A DNA stretch of 39,605 nucleotides, from NCBI GenBank assembly GCA_029263175.1, contig JAJCXZ010000002.1, positions 1 to 39,605 of the forward strand, in the 5' to 3' direction. The DNA comes from Acidimicrobiales bacterium. Its GTDB lineage: Bacteria > Actinomycetota > Acidimicrobiia > Acidimicrobiales > Aldehydirespiratoraceae. Position numbers and translations under genes: made by a program. The notes beneath the pieces are model-generated. The model was not told the DNA's origin. It saw only the letters and a list, made by a program, of their open reading frames with translations, and searched no databases. Positions 1-7,586 of the stretch are shown here, piece by piece (position 1 is the stretch's first letter; every line of letters starts with the position of its first letter).

Positions 1-267
1 GCCGTGGATGGCACTTCAGCGGAGGACTCGGGGTCGAGGGTGCGGCTGATCGATCCAGGGGCAGAAGTCGCCCGGCTGGCGGCCTCCTTCATGACGTCGG
101 CCCAAGCCGACGTCGGCAGCGTCGAGTTCGTCATCGACGCCGCCAACGGTCAGGCCTGCTTCTTCGATTTCAATCCGTACTCGAACTACATCGCCGGTTT
201 CGACGACGTGCTCGGCTTCAACCCGATCGAGCGCTACGTCGACTTCGTGGTCGGCGAGTTCGAATAG
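1..267 (+). CDS. ATP-grasp-type protein, C-terminal end only
   Basis: The reading frame is open at the left edge, so this is the last 88 codons of a longer gene. The GTG at base 4 is probably internal. The visible tail has alternating beta strands and a short motif, FFDFNPYSNY (about residues 53-62), which resembles the end of the ATP-grasp core where acidic and Asn residues bind Mg-ATP (D-N-P-x-S-N pattern). ATP-grasp enzymes ligate a carboxylate to an amine or thiol. The substrate cannot be told from this fragment. Stop is at 265-267, eight bases from the convergent SRPBCC gene. Confidence 0.5.
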   Translation, partial: AVDGTSAEDSGSRVRLIDPGAEVARLAASFMTSAQADVGSVEFVIDAANGQACFFDFNPYSNYIAGFDDVLGFNPIERYVDFVVGEFE

Positions 268-274
268 GTGTCGG

Positions 275-757
275 TCAGACAGAAACCACGTACTCGACGA
301 GCTTGTCGAGGGCCATGTTCCATCCCATCGCTCCGGGGGAGTCGGCGGGCACGCCGAGATGGGTGAGTGTCATCTTGGTGGAGCCATCGAGGTCCTCGAA
401 GTCGACGATCACGGTGGTCACCGCAGGATGACCCTCTGGCATTCCTGTCTGCGCGGGAGGAAGGATGTTGCCTTCGTCGTCGGACATTGCATCGGTGTAG
501 ACGAGACGCACGTTCTCGACGACCTGCTGGAATTCACCGGCGAACCACATCGTCATCGGCCCGTTGGGTGTTTGCATCTCCATACAGATCAGCCGGCTGC
601 CGCCGACCCGTACGTCCATCTTTGCCACCGGGATGGAGGCTCCGCTCGGCCCGTACCAGGCTGCGAAATGGTCAGGGTCGGCCCACATTCGCCAGGCCAG
701 TTCGATCGGTGCATCGAGGGTTCGTTCGATCACTACAGACTTGGTGTCATCGCTCAT
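275..757 (-). CDS. SRPBCC / AHSA1-type ligand-binding protein
   Basis: The 160-residue product is a single START-like SRPBCC domain of the AHSA1 (activator of Hsp90 ATPase homologue 1) group. The N-terminal signature 'ERTLDAPIELAWRMWADPDH' (about 10-29) is the usual first strand and helix, followed by 'WYGPSGASIP', and the protein ends in a long amphipathic helix. Such proteins bind small hydrophobic molecules; the ligand is not predictable. Its start overlaps the stop of the ArsR gene by 4 bp, so the two are translationally coupled. ArsR-AHSA1 pairs are common in Actinobacteria, where the regulator is thought to control its own operon. Confidence 0.9.
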   Translation of the reverse strand: MSDDTKSVVIERTLDAPIELAWRMWADPDHFAAWYGPSGASIPVAKMDVRVGGSRLICMEMQTPNGPMTMWFAGEFQQVVENVRLVYTDAMSDDEGNILPPAQTGMPEGHPAVTTVIVDFEDLDGSTKMTLTHLGVPADSPGAMGWNMALDKLVEYVVSV

Positions 758-1110
758 CGTTCTTCTCTTTCTTCGGTTTGGATTTGTTCGATGTAGTCCG
801 CCATGCGGTCGAAGCGGTCGTCCCAGATGTGGCGGTATTGCTCGGTCCAGGACGCGACTTCTTCGAGTGGTTCTGCGTTGAGGAGGCAGGGGCGGAACTG
901 GGCCCGCTGCCCGCGGCTGACGAGACCGGCTCGCTCGAGCACCTTGAGATGTCGGGAGATCGCCGGGAGGGTCATGGCGAAGGGCTCGGCCAACTCGTTC
1001 ACATTGGCCTCCCCATCGGCCAGCCGGTCCAGGATGGCGCGCCGGGTCGGATTGGCGAGTGCGGCGAATGTCTCGGACAGGCCATCGTCCTTAAGCACGG
1101 TGGAAACCAT
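754..1110 (-). CDS. ArsR-family winged-helix repressor
   Basis: The 118-residue product is a full-length ArsR/SmtB winged-helix domain: 'FAALANPTRRAILDRLADGE' (about 15-34), then the recognition helix region 'MTLPAISRHLKVLERAGLV' (about 46-64) and the wing with 'RGQRAQFR'. The usual metal-binding ELCVCD motif is absent, so it probably senses something other than a metal. Start is ATG at 1110, supported by an AAGGAG Shine-Dalgarno at 1116-1121. A 26-bp dyad upstream (1135-1160) is the likely operator. It is first in a two-gene operon with the SRPBCC gene. Confidence 0.93.
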   Translation of the reverse strand: MVSTVLKDDGLSETFAALANPTRRAILDRLADGEANVNELAEPFAMTLPAISRHLKVLERAGLVSRGQRAQFRPCLLNAEPLEEVASWTEQYRHIWDDRFDRMADYIEQIQTEEREER

Positions 1111-1134
1111 CGGGGCTCCTTACTTCAGCAGACG

Positions 1135-1160
1135 GTTAATTAACGTTTGAGTTAACTAAC
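1135..1160. promoter_or_regulatory. Probable ArsR operator (dyad)
   Basis: Two 10-bp half elements, GTTAATTAAC (1135-1144) and GTTAACTAAC (1151-1160), are separated by 6 bp and form a 26-bp dyad with one mismatch. The inner part, TTAAC-N6-GTTAA (1140-1155), is perfect. The AT-rich dyad sits 25 bp upstream of the ArsR start in otherwise GC-rich DNA, as expected for an autoregulatory ArsR site. Binding is inferred, not shown. Confidence 0.6.
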
Positions 1161-1260
1161 CAGAAGGAGGGCTGCCTGTCAACCCCGTCGTTCGACAACC
1201 GTTGCCGGTGGTCATAGGTTCGCCGGGGCTGGACCACGCTGGGGGCGAAGAACATTGGCC

Positions 1261-1875
1261 GTGACGACCGAAGACGATCCGACGCCCCTGGTGTTGATTC
1301 TGGCCAACACGGTTCGCCGGGCAGCAGCAGCCAGACCCAAGTTGATCGCTGGCATGAGCGGTGTCGCTGCGGTGTGTTCGGCCAACGATGCACAAGCGGT
1401 GACGCTGAGATTCGACCGCGGCGACGTTCACCTCAGCCACGGTCGGGCCCAGGACGCAGGTGTCGTCATCACGCTGGATCTCGAACAGGACGGCTTACCC
1501 GATGCCCCGAAGCCGAAGGTCGAAGGTGCGCTGCGGCATCTTCGATTCGCCCTCGCGCTCGACAAGGTGCTCGACCCGCCACTGCCGACCTGGCAGGTTG
1601 CGGCGGAAGAATTCTGGCGCCGAACATCTCAGCGTCCGAGCATGCCGCCTGCCTTGCGCATCATCGATGAGACCGGCGCGGAGTTGGTGGTCGGTGACGA
1701 CTCAGCCGGTGCCTATGAGATCACCGGCACGGCGGACCGCCTGGCGAAGATGTTCGTCGGCTCGGCATTCCTCCTGGAGGAGGCCCAGCACGGTCGGATG
1801 CACGTACGCGGGTCACTCGGGGAGTCGGTGGTCGTGACGATGGCAGGACTCGACATGGCGACCGCACGGTCATGA
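1261..1875 (+). CDS. SCP2-like sterol/lipid-transfer domain protein
   Basis: About 204 residues. Two stretches look like an SCP2 fold: strands around 'VTLRFDRGDVHLSHG' and, at the C-terminus, 'YEITGTADRLAKMFVGSAF' followed by a 'GRMHVRGSLGES' turn, the usual SCP2 ending of helix, then Gly-rich strand. The middle (about 85-130) is an insertion rich in Trp and Arg. SCP2 domains bind acyl-CoAs or other lipids; the ligand is unknown. GTG at 1261 or TTG at 1255 could both start it and neither has a good Shine-Dalgarno. The stop overlaps the next gene by 4 bp, so it is coupled to the glutamine-synthetase-family gene. Family call is moderate. Confidence 0.6.
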   Translation: MTTEDDPTPLVLILANTVRRAAAARPKLIAGMSGVAAVCSANDAQAVTLRFDRGDVHLSHGRAQDAGVVITLDLEQDGLPDAPKPKVEGALRHLRFALALDKVLDPPLPTWQVAAEEFWRRTSQRPSMPPALRIIDETGAELVVGDDSAGAYEITGTADRLAKMFVGSAFLLEEAQHGRMHVRGSLGESVVVTMAGLDMATARS

Positions 1876-3242
1876 GCGATCAGCTTGCCCAGCTCGTTTC
1901 GGACGGCACCGTGCGCACCGTCAGGCTGATGGCGGCGATGCCCGACGGACGATTGATCGGCAAGTACCTGTCGGCGAAGCACCTACTCGACATGTTGCCT
2001 GATCTGCCCAACGTCTCCGACATCGTCTTCGGACTGGATCGCGCCAACGATGTCGAGGTGACCCGATGGGAGCCTTGGCGGGGTGAGATGGCCGAGGTCT
2101 ATCTGGACCCCGATCTCGCAACCTTGATGGTCGACCCCCGGCTCGACGGCATGGCCACGGTGGTGTGCGACTTCGTCCTCGCGAACGGTCCGATTCCGCA
2201 GTGCGCCCGCAGCCAGGTAAGGCGACTCTTGGCCGAACTCGCTGATCGCGGCCTCGCGATGAAGGCTGGATTCGAGATCGAGTTCACCGCCTTCGATCAG
2301 TCGATCGATGAGGCGCGGGCCCAGGGTTACCGCAACCTCACCCCCCTTGGCGGGAACCTCGCCTCGGCCTACTCGGTCACGAAAACGAGGCCGGTGATCG
2401 ATTTCATGGATGCGGTCACCCGCCGGCTCGACCAACTCGGTCTGCATTGGGAGTCATGGTTGGACGAAGCCGGCAACGGCCAGTTCGAGCTGAACCTCGA
2501 ACCAGACGACGCGCTCCGCACTGCCGACAACGTGACGATCGCCAAGATGGTGCTCCGCGAAGTAGCCGAAGAACAAGGCCGCTCGGTCACGTTCATGGCC
2601 AAGTGGCATGCCGACCAGTTCGGTGGCGGCCTCCACTTCAATCACTCCTTGTGGCGAGATGGCGGGTCCGCGTTCCACGATCCTTCCGAGGCGGGCGCCC
2701 GGTCGATCACATACCGTCATTGGATCGGCGGAGTGATGGCCACGATGCGCGGCGCACAATCGTTTTCCTGCCCGAACGTCAACTCGTATCGTCGAATCGT
2801 CGAGCTGGCCGGCGCGCCGACCACCGTCACATGGGGCGGCGACAACAAGACGGCAGCCATGCGAGCCATGTCGCAATCGCCGGGATCAGCCCGAGCGGAA
2901 TATCGGATGCCTGGGGCCGACAGCAATCCCTACCTCATCATGGCGGCGGTTCTCGCGGGCGGCCTCGCCGGGCTGGACGAGGAACTCGAGCCCCCGAATC
3001 CATTCCCCGGCATGGCGTGGGCCGTCCCACCCGAGGACGGGCTTCAACTCGCTCGCTCGATCACCACCGCCATCGCCGCACTGGACAATGACGCTCGACT
3101 CCGATCCAGGCTCGGTGATGGCCTTGTCGATCATTGGATCGGGCATTGCCGCGGCGAATGGCTGGCATTCCACACGACCGGTGGTGACCCCGATAGCCCG
3201 CTCACCGATTGGGAACTCCAGCGCTACTTCGAAAACGTCTGA
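1872..3242 (+). CDS. Glutamine synthetase family protein (type I-like ligase)
   Basis: The 456-residue length matches class I glutamine synthetases. The N-terminal beta-grasp part covers about 15-110. The catalytic domain shows the metal-ligand strand 'GFEIEFTAF' (E135, E137), 'GNGQFELNL' (201-209, the usual G-x-G-Q-x-E-x-N box), 'GGLHFNHS' (H255) and the Arg loop 'RAEYRMPGADSNPYL'. The Tyr-adenylylation loop of GlnA is not apparent. Sequences of this kind in Actinobacteria often ligate glutamate to amines (GlnA2/3/4-like, polyamine or ethanolamine use) rather than ammonia, so the amine substrate is left open. It is translationally coupled to the upstream SCP2-like gene. Confidence 0.85.
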   Translation: MSDQLAQLVSDGTVRTVRLMAAMPDGRLIGKYLSAKHLLDMLPDLPNVSDIVFGLDRANDVEVTRWEPWRGEMAEVYLDPDLATLMVDPRLDGMATVVCDFVLANGPIPQCARSQVRRLLAELADRGLAMKAGFEIEFTAFDQSIDEARAQGYRNLTPLGGNLASAYSVTKTRPVIDFMDAVTRRLDQLGLHWESWLDEAGNGQFELNLEPDDALRTADNVTIAKMVLREVAEEQGRSVTFMAKWHADQFGGGLHFNHSLWRDGGSAFHDPSEAGARSITYRHWIGGVMATMRGAQSFSCPNVNSYRRIVELAGAPTTVTWGGDNKTAAMRAMSQSPGSARAEYRMPGADSNPYLIMAAVLAGGLAGLDEELEPPNPFPGMAWAVPPEDGLQLARSITTAIAALDNDARLRSRLGDGLVDHWIGHCRGEWLAFHTTGGDPDSPLTDWELQRYFENV

Positions 3243-3296
3243 CGAGGCTGGTTTCTGGCGCGAAGCCGCACTCAGGGGCTGCGCAAACGTCGGAAC

Positions 3297-4943
3297 ATGA
3301 ACCGACGACTACGAAGCGTGATCGTGGCCGCCGCCTTGGTGTTGGTGTCCGCTCCGCCGGCGGCGGCGCAAGACGACGACAGCGGAGCGCTGGAGTGGGT
3401 CATCACGGTTCCCTCCACCTTCCGCTCGGGGACAACGCCGAGGGGCTTCGCTGTCGATCCGTCGGCAGGGGTGATTGTGGCGGTCTTGAATGTCGAGGGA
3501 TCGACGGTCATGCCCGATGGGACCGAACTCGAGACCGGGGCCTACGCCGTCTGGGTTGACTTCGATGGACAGATCCTGCGAACTGTGCCGCTCCGCGACC
3601 GTGTCCGACGTATGGACTTCGCCGCGAACGGCGATCTCCTGACGGTGTCGGAGCAAGGAATCGCCCGCTTGTCCGGGGACGGGGTCGAGCGCTGGCGCCG
3701 TGAGTTGCCGGGGATTTTCGAACCGGGGATCGTCGAGCTCACCGACGGGAACATCGCCGTCGTGGGCAGGGTCTTCGACCCCGTCACCCTCGGCGCCGGT
3801 GAATCCACCGAGACAGCGGTTGGAAAGTCGCCAGACGGGACCACGTCGGGATTTGTCGCATGGTTCGGACCTGAGGGGTCGTTCCTGTCAGCCGATCCGT
3901 GGTTCGCGGCCGGCGACATCGACGTCGCTGCCGCTCCCGGCGGAGTCACGCGTGTCGTCAGCGATATGAGCACGGAGCTCACGCTCGGTGCTGGTCAAGC
4001 GGGCGAGGTGACCGTTGCCCCGACTGTTGCCGATGGCGAAGACCGGCCGCCTTCGACAGCCGTCCTTGCCTCCTACGCGCCTGCCGGGCAACTCGAATGG
4101 GCAGTGAACACCCAAGCTGCGCACTCTGGCGATGTAATCGATCTTGCGGTGAGCGAAGACGGATCGACTGTGATTTGGCAGAGCATCGACACTGCGAGCA
4201 CGCTGGGCGCCGGCGGGAACAATGAGGTGAGAGTTCTTCCCCTGCGGGCCGAGGGTGAGTTCGGCGACGATCATCTGCTGCACCGCTACGGCCCTGATGG
4301 AACCTTCGAGTGGGCCCATGTGATGGGCTCTCCGACATACACCGAAGAGGAGTATCGCTCGCTCCACGTTCGACCCGATGGTGGGATCAGTGTCACCGGC
4401 ACGCTCGCGGCAGGAATGACAACGATCGGTGGATCCGCAGGTCTGCTCCTCGACGTCGGTGAAACCGCCCGTCACTTCGTCGCCGTGTTCGATCCTGATG
4501 GCAGCTTTCGCTGGGCCACGGCCTTTGGCGGCGACAGCTTCGACGCCGGCTGGGGTTCGGCCCTGCTCGACGATGGAGACGTGATCGTGTTCGGGGTCAC
4601 TGGCGGCACTGCCAGTCACGGCTTCCCCGGCTCGGAGACCTTGATCAGCGATGTTGACGGCAACTGGCTGGTTGCTCGCTTCGATGGTCTCGAGCCGGTC
4701 CGGGAGCCCCCGCCGACGACCGAAGCCCCGACGACCACAACCCCGGCGACCACAGCTGCCACCCCTGATGCGGTTGGCGACGTTGACGATTCGATCGACA
4801 CCCCAGCGCAGAGCGAGATACCCGGCGAAGAGTCCGACGCCGGTAGTCCGGTGGTGATCTACATCGTCGCGTTGGCCGCGATTCTGATTCTGAGCGTCGG
4901 GTTCGTTGTCAGGGGCCGGATGGGGAAGCCGTTGACGAGCTAG
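3297..4943 (+). CDS. Secreted, membrane-anchored repeat (propeller-like) protein
   Basis: The 548-residue product has a Sec signal peptide (Arg-rich start, hydrophobic 8-19, cleavage near AAA|Q25), a large extracellular beta-rich region, a Thr/Pro-rich stalk near 478-505, one transmembrane helix near 518-540 and a short basic tail. The extracellular part repeats a motif of the form G-x-[LF]-x-W-[AV] ('GALEW', 'GQLEW', 'GTFEW', 'GSFRW') followed by Gly/Asp turns, as in SBBP/PQQ-like beta-propellers. It would therefore stand on the outer face of the membrane. No catalytic residues are recognisable and the function is unknown. It lies 54 bp after the glutamine-synthetase-like gene and may be transcribed with it. 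Confidence 0.8.
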   Translation: MNRRLRSVIVAAALVLVSAPPAAAQDDDSGALEWVITVPSTFRSGTTPRGFAVDPSAGVIVAVLNVEGSTVMPDGTELETGAYAVWVDFDGQILRTVPLRDRVRRMDFAANGDLLTVSEQGIARLSGDGVERWRRELPGIFEPGIVELTDGNIAVVGRVFDPVTLGAGESTETAVGKSPDGTTSGFVAWFGPEGSFLSADPWFAAGDIDVAAAPGGVTRVVSDMSTELTLGAGQAGEVTVAPTVADGEDRPPSTAVLASYAPAGQLEWAVNTQAAHSGDVIDLAVSEDGSTVIWQSIDTASTLGAGGNNEVRVLPLRAEGEFGDDHLLHRYGPDGTFEWAHVMGSPTYTEEEYRSLHVRPDGGISVTGTLAAGMTTIGGSAGLLLDVGETARHFVAVFDPDGSFRWATAFGGDSFDAGWGSALLDDGDVIVFGVTGGTASHGFPGSETLISDVDGNWLVARFDGLEPVREPPPTTEAPTTTTPATTAATPDAVGDVDDSIDTPAQSEIPGEESDAGSPVVIYIVALAAILILSVGFVVRGRMGKPLTS

Positions 4944-4949
4944 CTCTCG

Positions 4950-5288
4950 CTACTTCGGTTCGAGCGAAACGGCGTGATCCCAACTCGTGGCAAAGACGTC
5001 GTCGAGTTCGGTGTCTGACAGTCCGGGAGGCACACTGACGAAGTCGGGCATATTGCTGCCGTACTGTCTGACTGCTGATCCTCCCGCGCCGATCACCAGC
5101 GCACGATCTTCGGCCGACATCCGTAGGCAGACCAGCCCGTCCGGATCGAGAAAGCTCGTCATCCATCCGTTGACCGACGTGTAGGGATTCTTTGCGCCGA
5201 GAACGTCGGCATCGGAGTGCCGATCGACGATCGCGCGATAACCCTCCAGCGCGGCGGGAGAACCGGGGTATGCGCTTCCTCGTGGCAC
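4950..5288 (-). CDS. TfoX-N-like small protein, start uncertain
   Basis: The C-terminal ~100 residues contain 'NPYTSVNGWMTSFLDPDG', then 'LRMSAEDR' and an ending in 'SLEPK'. This is the pattern of a small actinobacterial/bacteroidete family related to the TfoX N-terminal domain; its molecular role is unknown. The frame stays open upstream to 5576, but that extension is antisense to the HNH gene and has no sensible sequence. GTG at 5288 gives 112 residues, a normal family length, although the Shine-Dalgarno-like GGAGGT directly abuts it. Its 5' end lies only about 70 bp from the divergent SOS promoter of the HNH gene. Confidence 0.6.
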   Translation of the reverse strand: MPRGSAYPGSPAALEGYRAIVDRHSDADVLGAKNPYTSVNGWMTSFLDPDGLVCLRMSAEDRALVIGAGGSAVRQYGSNMPDFVSVPPGLSDTELDDVFATSWDHAVSLEPK

Positions 5289-5357
5289 ACCTCCATTTGG
5301 CCATGCGATGGACTGTCGCGCAAGGCGAAAATCTCCGAGGGAATTCAGGGAAATCCC

Positions 5358-5386
5358 TTGAAAGGAGAGTGTTTGGTGAGTATGAT
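5358..5386 (+). promoter_or_regulatory. Strong sigma-70 type promoter of the HNH gene
   Basis: TTGAAA at 5358-5363 and TATGAT at 5381-5386 are separated by exactly 17 bp, near-consensus for a housekeeping sigma factor. The expected start point, about 7-9 bp after the -10 box, falls at 5393-5395, on or next to the ATG at 5395, so the transcript should be leaderless. The AAGGAG at 5362-5367 lies in the promoter spacer and is too far away to serve as a ribosome site. Confidence 0.75.
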
Positions 5387-5387
5387 G

Positions 5388-5401
5388 CGAACATATGTTC
5401 G
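5388..5401. promoter_or_regulatory. LexA (SOS) box
   Basis: CGAACATATGTTCG is a perfect 14-bp palindrome that matches the Gram-positive/actinobacterial LexA consensus CGAAC-N4-GTTCG without mismatch. It begins 1 bp after the -10 box and covers both the predicted transcription start and the ATG (5395-5397). LexA bound here would block initiation directly. Confidence 0.85.
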
Positions 5402-6675
5402 TGTCAGATCGTGCGGATGATGCACTCGAGATGATCAATGCGGGGCTGGAGATTCTCCTGCGTGAGGGAGTCGAGCCCGAGAACGCAACCGTCGCGGCTG
5501 ATGTCGTTCGTGAGATCGAGTCGGCTGGGCGTCGCATCGCTGCCGCGGAGTGCGAGTTGCTCGGCTCAATCCGCAAACGCGGCCTCCATGCTCGCGATGG
5601 TCACACTTCGGCGAAGGTGATGGTTCGCCATGAGGCCGCTCTGAGTCCCGGCGAGGCCGCGGCGCGCGAGAAGGTGGCGGTGATGTTGGCCACACTCACC
5701 GAGGTGGAGGTGGCCTTCCGCAGCGGTGTCGTGGGAGTCGATCAGGTTCGTCTCCTGGCCCGCGTCTACGCGAACCGTCGAGTGCAGTTCGCCATGGTCG
5801 GCGCCCAGCAATGGCTGCTCGAGATGGCGGCCATCAATACGTTCCCTGACTTCGAGACCATCGTCCGTCAGTGGGAAAAGTTGCTCGACGACGACGGTCC
5901 TGAGCCGGCTGCCGTTCGGAGACGCCAGTTCAGCCTGACACAGGATCCAGTCGAGTTGTCGTGGATCTTGGAGGGCAAAGTCAGTTCGGTTGCCGGCGCC
6001 CAGATGCGCGAAATCTTCGACCACTATGTTGAAGTCGAGCGGCTGATTGATTGGGAGAAGGCGGTTGCCGAGAAGGGCGATGAAGCCTGCGAGGCTGACT
6101 TCGCTCGAACCGCCGCACAGCGTCGAGCTGATGCGCTCTACCAGATCTTCCTCGACGCGGCCGCGAACCCAGATGGCAGCGCGCCGGCCGAGTTCGTCAC
6201 CAACATCGTGTACAGCGCCCAAGAGTTCGAGGACATGCTCGGTCGCCTCTCTGGCGGGCACAGTCGCCCGCTCGACGTGAAGAACTTGCGCTGCGAGACG
6301 CTCAACGGCGTGCAGCTTGATCCCGTCGAAGCGGCCAGAGTGTCGCTGCTGAACGACTTCCGGCGAGTTGTGCTCACGAGCGATGGAGTCACCATCGATC
6401 TCGGTCGCCGTCGCACGTTTGCCGGCGGAGCTCGACTCGCAGCCCAACTCCAGCGCCGCTCGTGCTACTGGCCTGGATGCTGGCTTCCCACCCTCAAGTG
6501 TGAGATCGATCACCTCGAACCCCATGCGGGTGGTGGGTTAACCAACCCCGGAAACGGGGAACCGCTGTGCGGATGCCACAATCGGCTCAAAGAAGGCGGC
6601 TTCACCGTCACCCGCAATCCCGACGGCGGGCTGACCATCGTGCGCCCCGACGGCACCATCATCGGCCTCGTCTAG
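5395..6675 (+). CDS. DUF222 / 13E12-repeat HNH endonuclease-like protein, SOS-regulated
   Basis: The 426-residue product has the typical two-part layout: an all-helical DUF222 region (about 20-300) and a C-terminal HNH nuclease fold. The HNH part shows 'CYWPGCWLPTLKCEIDHLEP' (zinc Cys plus the D-H pair), then 'GGGLTNPGNGEPLC' and 'CHNRLKEGG', completing the His-Asn-His signature; it ends with an 'NPDGG...PDGT' tail. Function of the family is unsettled; DNA cleavage is inferred from the fold. An in-frame TGA at 5383-5385 fixes the start at or after 5395, and promoter geometry supports a leaderless ATG at 5395. A perfect LexA box overlaps the start. Mycobacterial 13E12-family genes are also known to carry SOS boxes. 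Confidence 0.9.
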   Translation: MFVSDRADDALEMINAGLEILLREGVEPENATVAADVVREIESAGRRIAAAECELLGSIRKRGLHARDGHTSAKVMVRHEAALSPGEAAAREKVAVMLATLTEVEVAFRSGVVGVDQVRLLARVYANRRVQFAMVGAQQWLLEMAAINTFPDFETIVRQWEKLLDDDGPEPAAVRRRQFSLTQDPVELSWILEGKVSSVAGAQMREIFDHYVEVERLIDWEKAVAEKGDEACEADFARTAAQRRADALYQIFLDAAANPDGSAPAEFVTNIVYSAQEFEDMLGRLSGGHSRPLDVKNLRCETLNGVQLDPVEAARVSLLNDFRRVVLTSDGVTIDLGRRRTFAGGARLAAQLQRRSCYWPGCWLPTLKCEIDHLEPHAGGGLTNPGNGEPLCGCHNRLKEGGFTVTRNPDGGLTIVRPDGTIIGLV

Positions 6676-6688
6676 ATCATCGACTGGA

Positions 6689-7246
6689 TCATCGTCCGAA
6701 ATCGAGATCGGCGGTGCTGACGATGCCACCCCGGCTGTCGACGGCGGACGCACTCCGCCAGTAGTGGTTGGTGTGGGCGATCACGTCGGCCGCACGAACA
6801 GGCAGACCGTCAGCCTCGATGTCATCGGTGGTGTGCGCGTCGGAGACGAGGGTGGTGTCGTAACCACGGGTCAACCCGCCATGCAGCGTGGCCCGGACGC
6901 AGTAGTCGGTCTGTGAACCGGTGACATACAGGCGACCGATTCCGTTGCTCGAAAGCACCTCCTCGAGATCGGTGCCTTCGAATGAGTCGCAGTACGCCTT
7001 GTGTACCAGCGGCTCATCGTCGAGCCGTTGGAGTTCCTCGACGTACTCCCATCCATGGGTGTCCGGCACGAGATCCTCGTCGTAGTGCTGGATCCACACG
7101 ACCGGCACATCGGCGGCGCGCGCCTTGTCGATCACCGTGCCTATATTGGCGATGATGCGACCAGCATCGTGGGCGTTGGCGACCACGTCGCGCTGCACGT
7201 CGACGACCAATACAGCTGCGTTGGGGCGGTCGGCTGCTGCACTCAC
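6689..7246 (-). CDS. Isochorismatase-family cysteine hydrolase
   Basis: The 185-residue product is a complete isochorismatase-like fold. The catalytic triad is visible: D16 in 'VLVVDVQRD', K83 in 'VHKAYCDSF' and C116 in 'GSQTDYCVRAT'. A Gly before the Tyr-Cys loop and the 'ATLHGGLTRGYD' helix are typical. Family members hydrolyse isochorismate, nicotinamide, N-carbamoyl compounds or other amides, and the residues here do not decide between them. The gene overlaps the upstream ABM-monooxygenase gene by 4 bp, so the two form an operon read leftward. It converges on the HNH gene with a 13-bp gap. Confidence 0.9.
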   Translation of the reverse strand: MSAAADRPNAAVLVVDVQRDVVANAHDAGRIIANIGTVIDKARAADVPVVWIQHYDEDLVPDTHGWEYVEELQRLDDEPLVHKAYCDSFEGTDLEEVLSSNGIGRLYVTGSQTDYCVRATLHGGLTRGYDTTLVSDAHTTDDIEADGLPVRAADVIAHTNHYWRSASAVDSRGGIVSTADLDFGR

Positions 7247-7545
7247 GAACCCTCCGATCGGTCGGCTACAGGATAAATATCAACCTTCGGTCTCTCCGAC
7301 GCAAGACTCGACAGAGTCCGTGCGAACTCGATGGACTCCGGGACCCCGAAGTGGGTCTTGAGCGCAGCATCATCGACCCACCGTTCGACGAACACAATTC
7401 GGTTGGGGAGCTCGGTGTCGACGTGCACGTCATGGGAGATGCAGCCCGGTTCGGTGCGGGAACGGTCGACGTGGATGCGGCTCTCAGCAAGCGCTTCGTC
7501 GAGCGTGCCCTCTCGGAGTGTGACATCGCCGATTACCAGGATCAT
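7243..7545 (-). CDS. ABM-family (antibiotic biosynthesis monooxygenase) small enzyme
   Basis: About 100 residues forming one ferredoxin-like ABM domain: a first strand 'MILVIGDVTL', a helix, 'EPGCISHDVHVD' and 'FVERWVDDAALKTHFG', which is the usual E-x-W followed by a helix with His. ABM proteins are dimers that oxidise quinols or aromatic substrates without a cofactor, or act on haem or aldehydes; the substrate is unknown. ATG at 7545 is preferred because AAGGTG (7552-7557) lies 6 bp upstream of it; a GTG at 7554 would add three residues. It is coupled to the isochorismatase-family gene, suggesting a joint step on a small aromatic or amide compound. Confidence 0.85.
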   Translation of the reverse strand: MILVIGDVTLREGTLDEALAESRIHVDRSRTEPGCISHDVHVDTELPNRIVFVERWVDDAALKTHFGVPESIEFARTLSSLASERPKVDIYPVADRSEGS

Positions 7546-7574
7546 GTGGGTCACCTTAGAGAACGGCCGGTGGG

Positions 7575-7580
7575 TACGGT
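7575..7580 (+). promoter_or_regulatory. Probable -10 box of a leaderless transcript
   Basis: TACGGT fits TANNNT and ends exactly six bases before the ATG at 7587. The same spacing is seen at three other genes in this window. No clear -35 element is visible. Confidence 0.4.
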
Positions 7581-7586
7581 GAAGAC

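Noticed and set aside
5362-5367. AAGGAG as ribosome site of the HNH gene
   Set aside because: It is 27 bases from the ATG, lies inside the promoter spacer, and the frames starting closer to it stop after a few codons.
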